Assembly: GCA_964633845.1 (NCBI GenBank)
Contig: CAZWLA010000061.1
Coordinates: 1 to 7,011 of the forward strand
DNA: 7,011 nt
Direction: 5' to 3'
Origin: JADHTT01 sp964633845
GTDB taxonomy: Bacteria > Campylobacterota > Campylobacteria > Campylobacterales > Arcobacteraceae
Each line of letters starts with the position of its first letter. The stretch's first letter is position 1. Of the stretch, positions 1 through 4,729 are shown in pieces. The notes under the pieces were generated by a model. That model had not been told where the DNA came from. It worked only from the letters and a program-made list of their open reading frames with translations, and searched no databases. Both the position numbers and the translations under genes were made by a program.

Positions 1-324
1 AGAAGAGTTGCATTTAGAAGAGCTATGAAAAGAGTTATGCAAAATGCAATTAAAGCTGGAGCAAAAGGTATTAAGGTATCTGTTTCTGGTAGACTTGGTG
101 GAGCTGAAATGGCTAGAACTGAATGGTATAGAGAAGGTAGAGTTCCTTTACATACATTTAGAGCTAAGATCGATTATGGTTTTGCTGAAGGTCACACTAC
201 TTATGGTTGTATTGGTATCAAAGTTTGGATCTTTAGAGGAGAAGTACTTGCAAAAGGTGTTCCTGCTGAGTCTACTGCTTCTGATAAGCCAAAAAGAGCT
301 AATAATAAAAGAAGAGGTAACTAA
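1..324 (+). CDS. rpsC: 30S ribosomal protein S3, C-terminal part (5' end cut by window edge)
   Basis: S3 sits in the head of the 30S subunit and, with S4 and S5, lines the mRNA entry channel. Frame 1 is open from the first base, so the gene enters from outside the window; 107 residues are visible and the N-terminal KH domain is missing. The visible start, FRRAMKR, matches the family segment holding the basic residues tied to ribosomal mRNA unwinding (E. coli R131, R132, K135; here visible residues 6, 7 and 10). It is followed by SGRLGGAEMARTEWYREG and the TTYGCIGIKVWIFRGE strand typical of the S3 C-terminal domain. The protein ends in a Lys/Arg-rich tail, as is usual for the family. An internal ATG at base 25 lies inside the conserved domain and is not the start. 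The stop (TAA, 322-324) is two bases before rplP, so the two are probably translationally coupled. Confidence 0.97.
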   Translation, partial: RRVAFRRAMKRVMQNAIKAGAKGIKVSVSGRLGGAEMARTEWYREGRVPLHTFRAKIDYGFAEGHTTYGCIGIKVWIFRGEVLAKGVPAESTASDKPKRANNKRRGN

Positions 325-326
325 TT

Positions 327-752
327 ATGTTAATGCCTAAAAGAACTAAATATAGAAAAGAGATGAAAGGGCGAAATAGAGGTAAATCTTCTAGAGCCAA
401 TACATTAGCATACGGATCTATTGGTATTAAAGCTACAGAGCATGGTAGAATTGATTCTAGACAAATCGAAGCTGCCAGAATTTCTATGACTAGAAAGATC
501 AATAGACAAGGTAAAGTTTGGATTATGGTATTCCCTCATAAGCCTCTTACTGCTAAGCCACTTGAAACAAGAATGGGTAAAGGTAAAGGTTCTGTTGATA
601 GATGGGTTATGAATATTAAGCCAGGTAGAATTTGTTTTGAAATGGCTGGTGTTAGTGAAGAACTTGCAAGAGAAGCATTAACTTTAGCACAACATAAATT
701 ACCTTTTAAAACTAAAATTGTAACAGTTGAGGGTGAAAATGACTTATACTAA
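327..752 (+). CDS. rplP: 50S ribosomal protein L16
   Basis: L16 is a 50S protein near the A-site tRNA elbow and the base of the central protuberance, needed late in 50S assembly. The product is 141 residues, close to the family norm. It opens MLMPKRTKYRK, the form I associate with Campylobacterota, followed by KGRNRG (residues 14-19), SRQIEAAR (44-51) and the RMGKGKG signature (82-88). Arg82 aligns with E. coli Arg81, the residue hydroxylated by a 2-oxoglutarate oxygenase in that species. The ATG at 327 is chosen over the ATG at 333 because the family starts with ML-x-PKRT; GAGGT at 314-318 lies eight bases upstream. It starts two bases after rpsC and overlaps rpmC by 14 bases. Residue His71 in VFPHKP, where I recall Asp in E. 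coli and Campylobacter, is a small deviation. Confidence 0.97.
   Translation: MLMPKRTKYRKEMKGRNRGKSSRANTLAYGSIGIKATEHGRIDSRQIEAARISMTRKINRQGKVWIMVFPHKPLTAKPLETRMGKGKGSVDRWVMNIKPGRICFEMAGVSEELAREALTLAQHKLPFKTKIVTVEGENDLY
729..732 (+). promoter_or_regulatory. Shine-Dalgarno deciding the rpmC start
   Basis: GAGG here is six bases before the ATG at 739, inside the last codons of rplP. A TTG start at 727 would overlap this site and a GTG at 733 would abut it, so the site argues for the ATG. Confidence 0.7.
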
Positions 753-924
753 TATTAAAGAAAAAAGTGTTGAAGAATTAAACACTTTATTAAAAGAGAA
801 AAAGGTGCTGCTTTTTGAATTAACAATTAAGCAAAAAACTATGCAGTTAACAAATACTAGTGAATTAAGAGCAGTTAAAAAAGATATCGCAAGAATCCAA
901 ACTGCTATCACTGCTGCTAAGTAA
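739..924 (+). CDS. rpmC: 50S ribosomal protein L29
   Basis: L29 is a small two-helix 50S protein beside the peptide exit tunnel, next to L23, where SRP and trigger factor dock. The product is 61 residues, normal for the family. The sequence is nearly all helical and charged, with LLKEKKVLLFEL (residues 17-28) forming helix 1 and the C-terminal KKDIARIQT (47-55) matching the L29 signature. The frame can be opened earlier at TTG 727 or GTG 733. The ATG at 739 is preferred because GAGG at 729-732 gives a six-base spacing and because the protein then starts MTYTNIKEKS like its relatives. The start lies inside the end of rplP (14-base overlap), so its Shine-Dalgarno is within the L16 coding sequence. 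Translation is probably coupled to L16. Confidence 0.94.
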   Translation: MTYTNIKEKSVEELNTLLKEKKVLLFELTIKQKTMQLTNTSELRAVKKDIARIQTAITAAK

Positions 925-934
925 GGGGTAATAA

Positions 935-1186
935 ATGTCTCAAGGTAGAGTAATTCAAGGTAAAGTGGTAACTGTTGCAGGTTCTAAATCAGCGACTATC
1001 TTAGTAGAAAGAAAAGTTATGCATCCTAAATACCATAAAACTGTAAAGAAATTTAAAAAGTATTTAATTCATGATGAAAAATCTGAATTAAATGTTGGTG
1101 ATGTTGTAACAGCAATCGAGTGTAGACCACTTTCAAAAAGAAAGTCGTTTAGATTAAATTCTATTGTAGCAACAGGAGTTAACTAA
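935..1186 (+). CDS. rpsQ: 30S ribosomal protein S17
   Basis: S17 is a primary 16S rRNA binding protein of the 30S body with an OB fold, acting early in small-subunit assembly. The product is 83 residues, the usual size. It shows the OB-barrel opening GRVIQGKVVTVAGSKSATI (residues 4-22), the HPKYHKTVKKFKKYLIHDE strand-loop (30-48), and the C-terminal signature GDVVTAIECRPLSKRKSF (55-72). AAGGGG at 923-928, overlapping the rpmC stop, is six bases before the ATG. In E. coli this is the last gene of the S10 operon and a promoter-bearing gap follows it. Here its stop codon shares a base with the rplN start (TAATG), so the S10 and spc blocks run together. Confidence 0.97.
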   Translation: MSQGRVIQGKVVTVAGSKSATILVERKVMHPKYHKTVKKFKKYLIHDEKSELNVGDVVTAIECRPLSKRKSFRLNSIVATGVN

Positions 1187-1554
1187 TGATTCAAAGTTTT
1201 TCAAGACTAAATGTAGCAGATAATACTGGTGCAAAAGAGATCATGTGTATTAAAGTTCTTGGTGGATCTAAGAGAAGATACGCATCTGTTGGTGATGTTA
1301 TTGTTGCTTCTGTTAAAAAAGCTTTACCAACTGGTAAAGTTAAAAAAGGTGCAGTTGTTAAAGCAGTAATCGTTAGAACTCATAAAGAAGTTCAAAGAGA
1401 AAATGGATCATTAATTAGATTTGATGATAATGCAGCTGTAATATTAGATGCTAAAAAAGAGCCTATTGGAACAAGAATTTTTGGACCAGTAGCTAGAGAA
1501 GTAAGATATTCTGGTTTCATGAAAATCGTTTCACTTGCTCCGGAGGTATTATAA
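1186..1554 (+). CDS. rplN: 50S ribosomal protein L14
   Basis: L14 is a very conserved 50S protein at the subunit interface, contacting L19 and forming an intersubunit bridge with 16S rRNA helix 14; it is also the docking site of the silencing factor RsfS in many bacteria. The product is 122 residues, exactly the usual length. Family blocks are MIQSFSRLNVADNTGAKE (1-18), IKVLGGSKRRYASVGDVI (22-39) and VRTHKEVQRENGSLIRFDD (63-81), ending ARE-VRY-x(4)-KIVSLAPEVL. AGGAG at 1174-1178 lies seven bases before the ATG. It is the first gene of the classical spc operon, but overlaps the rpsQ stop by one base and the rplX start by one base (both TAATG junctions). Confidence 0.98.
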   Translation: MIQSFSRLNVADNTGAKEIMCIKVLGGSKRRYASVGDVIVASVKKALPTGKVKKGAVVKAVIVRTHKEVQRENGSLIRFDDNAAVILDAKKEPIGTRIFGPVAREVRYSGFMKIVSLAPEVL

Positions 1555-1793
1555 TGGCTAATAAATTAAAAATTAAAAAAGGTGATACTGTAAAAGTTAT
1601 CGCTGGTGATGATAAAGGTAAGACAGGAGAAGTATTAAGCGTACTTACTGCTACTAGACAAGTGATCGTTAAGGATTGTAAAGTTGCTAAAAAAACTGTT
1701 AAACCTGATCAAGAAAGAAATCCAGAGGGTGGATTTGTAAATAAAGAGATGCCAATTGATATCTCTAATGTTGCTAAAGTAGAAGGTGAATAA
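1554..1793 (+). CDS. rplX: 50S ribosomal protein L24 (short form)
   Basis: L24 is one of the two proteins that initiate 50S assembly; it binds the 5' domain of 23S rRNA and sits near the exit tunnel. The product is 79 residues, shorter than the roughly 104 of E. coli. A complete KOW/SH3-like core is visible: KIKKGDTVKVIAGDDKGKTG (residues 6-25) followed by VLSVLTATRQVIVKDC. The C-terminal half continues with the expected PEGGFVNKEMPIDISNV block (58-74) and then stops. I recall similarly short L24 proteins in Campylobacterota, so this is a lineage form and not a truncation. It has the strongest Shine-Dalgarno of the window, GGAGG at 1542-1546, seven bases upstream. Its own last codons carry the rplE ribosome binding site. 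Confidence 0.96.
   Translation: MANKLKIKKGDTVKVIAGDDKGKTGEVLSVLTATRQVIVKDCKVAKKTVKPDQERNPEGGFVNKEMPIDISNVAKVEGE
1783..1788 (+). promoter_or_regulatory. Shine-Dalgarno deciding the rplE start
   Basis: AAGGTG lies six bases before the ATG at 1795 and straddles the end of rplX. The alternative upstream GTG start at 1786-1788 is the last part of this very site, so it is unlikely to be used. Confidence 0.75.
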
Positions 1794-1794
1794 G

Positions 1795-2343
1795 ATGGCT
1801 GCTAGATTTTTTGAAAAATACAAAAGTGAAATTGCACCAGCTTTAGAAACTGAATTTGTGCAAAATAAAATGCTTACAGCTAAATTAGAAAAGATTGTTA
1901 TTTCTGTTGGTACTGGATTTGCTATGACTGATAGTAAGTTAATCCAAAATATCCAAGATACAATCTCTTTGTTAGCTGGACAAAAAGCAGTTGTTATTAA
2001 ATCTAAAAAATCTGTTGCTGGATTTAAAGTAAGAGAAAATATGCCAGTAGGTATTAAAGTTACTTTAAGAGGCGATAGAATGTACGAATTCCTAGACAAA
2101 TTAGTAACTATTGCTCTTCCAAGAGTAAAGGATTTTAGAGGTCTTAACAGAAACGGTTTTGATGGTAGAGGAAACTTCAACTTTGGTTTACAAGAGCAGT
2201 TAATGTTCCCAGAAGTAAACTTTGATGATATTATCCAAACTCACGGTATGAATATTTCTATGGCTACAACTACAGATAGTGATACTGAAGCTTATAGATT
2301 ATTAGAATTATTTGGTGTACCATTTACTAAAGGAAATAACTAA
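1795..2343 (+). CDS. rplE: 50S ribosomal protein L5
   Basis: L5 binds 5S rRNA and places it in the central protuberance; it also contacts the P-site tRNA and forms a bridge to S13. The product is 182 residues with the ATG at 1795, near the E. coli length of 179. Recognisable blocks are the N-terminal FFEKYKSEIAPAL, KIVISVGTG (residues 33-41), the KKSVAGFKVRENMPVGIKVTL stretch (71-91) that contacts 5S rRNA, DFRGLNRNGFDGRGN (113-127) and the C-terminal GVPF. An upstream in-frame GTG at 1786 would add MNK but overlaps the AAGGTG ribosome binding site, so it is rejected. The gene begins one base after rplX and shares one base with the rpsN start (TAATG). In E. coli the S8 repressor target lies near this start; I could not identify such a structure by eye. 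Confidence 0.97.
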   Translation: MAARFFEKYKSEIAPALETEFVQNKMLTAKLEKIVISVGTGFAMTDSKLIQNIQDTISLLAGQKAVVIKSKKSVAGFKVRENMPVGIKVTLRGDRMYEFLDKLVTIALPRVKDFRGLNRNGFDGRGNFNFGLQEQLMFPEVNFDDIIQTHGMNISMATTTDSDTEAYRLLELFGVPFTKGNN

Positions 2344-2528
2344 TGGCAAAGAAATCAATGATTGCAAAAGCTAGCAGAAAACCTAAGTTTTCAGCTAGAG
2401 GATATACAAGATGTTCTATTTGTGGTAGACCACATTCAGTTTTAAGAGACTTTGGAATTTGTAGAATTTGTTTTAGAAAAATGGCTAACGAAGGTTTATT
2501 ACCTGGTGTTAGAAAATCAAGCTGGTAA
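2343..2528 (+). CDS. rpsN: 30S ribosomal protein S14, zinc-ribbon (type Z) form
   Basis: S14 is a late-assembling protein of the 30S head near the decoding site. The 61-residue product is the short, zinc-binding version (often called S14 type Z), not the longer zinc-free form of about 100 residues found in E. coli. Four cysteines in CSIC (residues 24 and 27) and CRIC (40 and 43) form a complete C-x2-C-x12-C-x2-C zinc ribbon. The typical GYTRCSICGRPHSV and ending GLLPGVRKSSW are present. The AGGA at 2331-2334 is eight bases before the ATG, which overlaps the rplE stop by one base. The name rpsN follows position; some annotations use rpsZ. Zinc-dependent S14 is often paired elsewhere with a zinc-free spare, but none is in this window. 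Confidence 0.98.
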   Translation: MAKKSMIAKASRKPKFSARGYTRCSICGRPHSVLRDFGICRICFRKMANEGLLPGVRKSSW

Positions 2529-2537
2529 CCCCAGCTT
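2519..2537 (+). other. Perfect 7-bp inverted repeat around the rpsN stop codon
   Basis: AAGCTGG (2519-2525) is the reverse complement of CCAGCTT (2531-2537), with a five-base loop TAACC holding the rpsN stop codon. It precedes the rpsH ribosome binding site by nine bases. The run after it is only TTAATTAAAT, so it is not a canonical intrinsic terminator. It could be an attenuation, mRNA stability or translational control element, or chance. A terminator strong enough to end transcription would be inconsistent with the operon continuing. Confidence 0.5.
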
Positions 2538-2546
2538 TAATTAAAT

Positions 2547-2551
2547 AGGAG
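2547..2551 (+). promoter_or_regulatory. Shine-Dalgarno of rpsH
   Basis: AGGAG with an eight-base spacing to the ATG at 2560 (eleven to the second ATG at 2563) favours the first ATG. It is the only ribosome binding site in the window that lies fully in a non-coding gap, independent of the upstream gene. Confidence 0.75.
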
Positions 2552-2559
2552 AAAAGCCC

Positions 2560-2958
2560 ATGATGAATGATATAATCGCAGACGCTTTGACTAGAATTAG
2601 AAATGCAGCATCAAGAAAGCTTGATACTACAACTTTACTTCATTCAAAGACTGTAGAAGGTGTAGTTACTGTACTACAAGCAAAAGAATATGTAGAGAGT
2701 TTTAATGTTGTTGAAGGTGATAACAATAAGAAAACTATTAATGTAGTTTTAAAGTATGATGATAATGAAAATTCTGTAATTAATGAACTTACAAGAGTTT
2801 CTAAGCCAGGTAGAAGAGTTTATAAAAACGCTTCAGAGATTAAAAACTTCAAAAATGGATACGGTACAATTATCGTTTCTACTAACAAAGGTGTAATTGC
2901 TAATGATGAAGCATTTGCTGCTAATGTTGGTGGTGAAGTTCTTTGTACTGTTTGGTAA
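2560..2958 (+). CDS. rpsH: 30S ribosomal protein S8
   Basis: S8 is a primary binding protein of the 16S rRNA central domain (helices 21 and 25) and, in E. coli, the translational repressor of the spc operon. The product is 132 residues, about the family size. It opens MMNDIIADALTRIRNA (1-16), continues with VINELTRVSKPGRRVY (73-88), and has the C-terminal signature GTIIVSTNKGVIANDEA (102-118) with the conserved S107-T108 and G111, ending GGEVLCTVW. Two adjacent ATGs occur (2560 and 2563); the first is favoured by spacing to AGGAG. It follows a 31-base gap after rpsN, the largest in the window, and its start region is preceded by a small hairpin. Whether S8 autoregulates here is unknown. Confidence 0.97.
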   Translation: MMNDIIADALTRIRNAASRKLDTTTLLHSKTVEGVVTVLQAKEYVESFNVVEGDNNKKTINVVLKYDDNENSVINELTRVSKPGRRVYKNASEIKNFKNGYGTIIVSTNKGVIANDEAFAANVGGEVLCTVW

Positions 2959-2967
2959 GGAGTAGTC

Positions 2968-3501
2968 ATGTCAAGAATTGGTAAAAAAGAGATTACTATA
3001 CCATCTGGTATAGAGATTACAGAAGCTAATGGTGTTGTTACTGTTAAAAAAGGTAATAAATCAATTGATGTAGATACTCATAGTAGAGTTGGAGTAGAGA
3101 TTGCTGATGGTAAAGTTGTATTTACTAAAGCTGGTGACACTTCTGAAGATTCTGCTTTTTGGGGAACTTATAGAGCTTTAACTGCAAATGCTGTTGAAGG
3201 TTTAGATAAAGGATTTACAAAATCATTAGAGATTAATGGAGTTGGTTATAGAGCTGCTGTTAAAGGTAAAGTTCTTGAATTACAATTAGGTTATTCACAC
3301 CCAATTAATTTTGAGATTCCTGAAGGTATTGAAATATCGGTTAATAAGAATATTATTGATATTAAAGGTGCAAGTAAGCAAGTGGTTGGACAAACTGCTG
3401 CAATCATTAGAGGCTACAGAAAACCAGAACCATACAAAGGTAAAGGTGTTAAGTATACTGACGAACATATCGTTAGAAAAGCCGGTAAAACTGCAAGTTA
3501 A
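2968..3501 (+). CDS. rplF: 50S ribosomal protein L6
   Basis: L6 binds 23S rRNA domain VI close to the sarcin-ricin loop, at the entry to the factor-binding site. The product is 177 residues, the same as E. coli. It consists of two tandem copies of the L6 fold: the N-terminal copy starts MSRIGKKEITIPSGIEI (1-17) and the C-terminal copy contains EINGVGYRAAVKGKVLELQLGYSHP. The L6 signature PEPYKGKGVKY is at 153-163 and the tail KAGKTAS is basic. AAGGAG at 2957-2962 overlaps the rpsH stop and is five bases before the ATG, an arrangement that favours re-initiation by ribosomes finishing S8. Confidence 0.98.
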   Translation: MSRIGKKEITIPSGIEITEANGVVTVKKGNKSIDVDTHSRVGVEIADGKVVFTKAGDTSEDSAFWGTYRALTANAVEGLDKGFTKSLEINGVGYRAAVKGKVLELQLGYSHPINFEIPEGIEISVNKNIIDIKGASKQVVGQTAAIIRGYRKPEPYKGKGVKYTDEHIVRKAGKTAS

Positions 3502-3511
3502 GGTGTAAAGA

Positions 3512-3874
3512 ATGAGTAGAGCAAAAGATATAGCAAAAAAGAATTCTTTAAGAATCAAAAGAAAAAGAAGAGTTAGAGGAAGTATCGCTGCAGGAACTGC
3601 AGAGATGCCAAGAGTTTCTATTTTTAGATCAAATAAGTACCTTTCAGCACAAGCAATTGATGATGTAGCTGGTACAACTTTAGCTTCAGTAAACAGTAAA
3701 ACTATGGATTTAAGTGCAAATAAAGCAAATGCAGTAGCTATTGGAGCTCAATTTGCCCAGAACTTAAAAGCAGCTAATATTGATACTGTTGTATTTGATA
3801 GAAATGGATATTTATATCATGGTGTAGTAGCAGCATTCGCTGATGCATTAAGAGACAATGGAATAAAGGTTTAA
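3512..3874 (+). CDS. rplR: 50S ribosomal protein L18
   Basis: L18 binds 5S rRNA and, with L5 and in many species L25, forms the central protuberance RNP. The product is 120 residues, the usual length. The first 25 residues are rich in Lys and Arg (RIKRKRRVRG, 14-23), the flexible 5S-binding arm. The globular domain then shows PRVSIFRSNKYLSAQAIDD (33-51) and the C-terminal VVFDRNGYLYHGVVAAFADALR (93-114). AAGGTG at 3500-3505, overlapping the rplF stop, is six bases before the ATG. It ends one base before rpsE. Confidence 0.97.
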   Translation: MSRAKDIAKKNSLRIKRKRRVRGSIAAGTAEMPRVSIFRSNKYLSAQAIDDVAGTTLASVNSKTMDLSANKANAVAIGAQFAQNLKAANIDTVVFDRNGYLYHGVVAAFADALRDNGIKV

Positions 3875-3875
3875 T

Positions 3876-4319
3876 ATGGCAGCGATCAATAGAGATGATT
3901 TCGAAGAAGCTATCGTAAATATCGGTAGAGTTACAAAAGTTGTTAAGGGTGGTAGAAGATTTAGATTTACTGCTCTAGTTGTAATTGGTGATAAGCAAGG
4001 TACAGTTGGATTTGGTACTGGTAAAGCTAAAGAGGTTCCAGATGCAATTAAGAAAGCTCTTGATGATGCATTCAAAAGCTTAGTAAAAGTATCTATTAAA
4101 GGTACTACAATTGCTCATGATATTGAACATAAATGTAGTGCAAGTAGAATTCTTTTAAAGCCAGCTAGTGAAGGTACAGGACTTATTGCAGGTGGTGCAG
4201 CAAGACCAGTTCTTGAGCTTGCAGGTGTTACAGATATTATTGCAAAATCTTTAGGATCTAATAATCCTAATAACCTTGTTAGAGCTACAGTTGAAGCTTT
4301 ATCAAGAATTAAAGGCTAG
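3876..4319 (+). CDS. rpsE: 30S ribosomal protein S5
   Basis: S5 lies in the 30S body at the mRNA entry side and near helix 34; it affects decoding accuracy and carries classical spectinomycin-resistance positions. The product is 147 residues, shorter than the 167 of E. coli but as I recall typical of Campylobacterota. The N-terminal dsRBD-like domain contains VTKVVKGGRRFRFTALVVIGD (19-39), in which the KGGR loop (24-27) is the spectinomycin-linked element and looks wild type. The C-terminal domain has ILLKPASEGTGLIAGGAARPVLELAG. AAGG at 3866-3869 gives a six-base spacing. The stop is TAG, one of only two in the window. Nine bases separate it from rplO, so the rpmD gene usually found here is absent. 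Confidence 0.98.
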   Translation: MAAINRDDFEEAIVNIGRVTKVVKGGRRFRFTALVVIGDKQGTVGFGTGKAKEVPDAIKKALDDAFKSLVKVSIKGTTIAHDIEHKCSASRILLKPASEGTGLIAGGAARPVLELAGVTDIIAKSLGSNNPNNLVRATVEALSRIKG

Positions 4320-4328
4320 GGGGAAATT

Positions 4329-4727
4329 ATGGCATTAAATAATTTACAACCAGCTGCTGGAAGTAGTAAAAATGTAAAAAGAGTTGGTAGAGGTCAAGGT
4401 TCAGGAATGGGTAAAACTTCTACTAGAGGTCAAAAAGGTCAAAAATCTAGATCAGGTTACAAAATCAAGAGAAACTTTGAAGGTGGTCAACAGCCATTAG
4501 CAAAGAGACTTCCAAAAGTTGGATTTTTCTCTAGAGTAACTAAGCCATATTCTATTAATGTAGATAAAGTTAAGCAAGTTGCAGAACTTTCAGAAATTAC
4601 ATTAGAGACTATTAAGTCTGTTTATAAACTTTCTAAATCTGTTACAAAAGTAAAACTAGTTGGTTCTACTGCAAAAGATTTAGCAGCTAAAATCAAAGAC
4701 GAAAACGTTACAACTACTGGTAAATAA
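4329..4727 (+). CDS. rplO: 50S ribosomal protein L15
   Basis: L15 is a late-assembling 50S protein whose long basic N-terminal extension threads into 23S rRNA. The product is 132 residues, a little under the 144 of E. coli. The extension is evident as GRGQGSGMGKTSTRGQKGQK (20-39), rich in Gly, Lys and Arg, followed by the FEGGQQPLAKRLPKVGF block. The C-terminal domain closes with VKLVGSTAKDLAAKIKDEN (108-126), which fits the family signature region. AGGGGG at 4318-4323, overlapping the rpsE stop, is five bases before the ATG. It directly follows rpsE with no L30 gene between, and ends two bases before secY. Confidence 0.97.
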   Translation: MALNNLQPAAGSSKNVKRVGRGQGSGMGKTSTRGQKGQKSRSGYKIKRNFEGGQQPLAKRLPKVGFFSRVTKPYSINVDKVKQVAELSEITLETIKSVYKLSKSVTKVKLVGSTAKDLAAKIKDENVTTTGK

Positions 4728-4729
4728 TT

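Noticed and set aside
44..340. Plus-strand alternative frame inside rpsC
   Set aside because: The rpsC frame gives the clear S3 sequence; the shifted frame gives a Leu/Val-rich product without family features.
299..502. Minus-strand open frame across the rpsC-rplP junction
   Set aside because: Antisense to conserved L16 sequence, with hydrophobic low-complexity translation and no ribosome binding site evidence.
1550..1555. TATAAT at the rplN-rplX junction as a promoter
   Set aside because: It is formed by the rplN stop and rplX ATG (ATTATAATG) in AT-rich DNA; no -35 is apparent and the strong GGAGG upstream explains the local constraint.
1635..2180. Long open frame of 181 codons on the - strand across rplX and rplE
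   Set aside because: It lies wholly antisense to two unmistakable ribosomal genes, has no recognisable family motif, and arises from AT-rich codon bias.
2519..2546. Intrinsic terminator after rpsN
   Set aside because: The stem is only 7 bp and is followed by TTAATTAAAT, not a T run; the operon clearly continues. Kept as an inverted repeat of unknown role.
2571..2576. TATAAT inside the start of rpsH as a promoter
   Set aside because: It is encoded by the conserved Asp-Ile-Ile codons of S8 and lies downstream of the start codon.
3311..3508. Plus-strand alternative frame inside rplF
   Set aside because: Shadow of the L6 C-terminal domain; no motif and no independent ribosome binding site.
3295..3558. 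Minus-strand open frame antisense to rplF and rplR
   Set aside because: Complement of conserved L6 and L18 coding sequence; its Phe/Ser-rich product is what the reverse of Lys/Arg-rich genes gives.
3848..4075. Minus-strand open frame antisense to the start of rpsE
   Set aside because: Overlaps the conserved S5 N-terminal domain and shows no protein motif.
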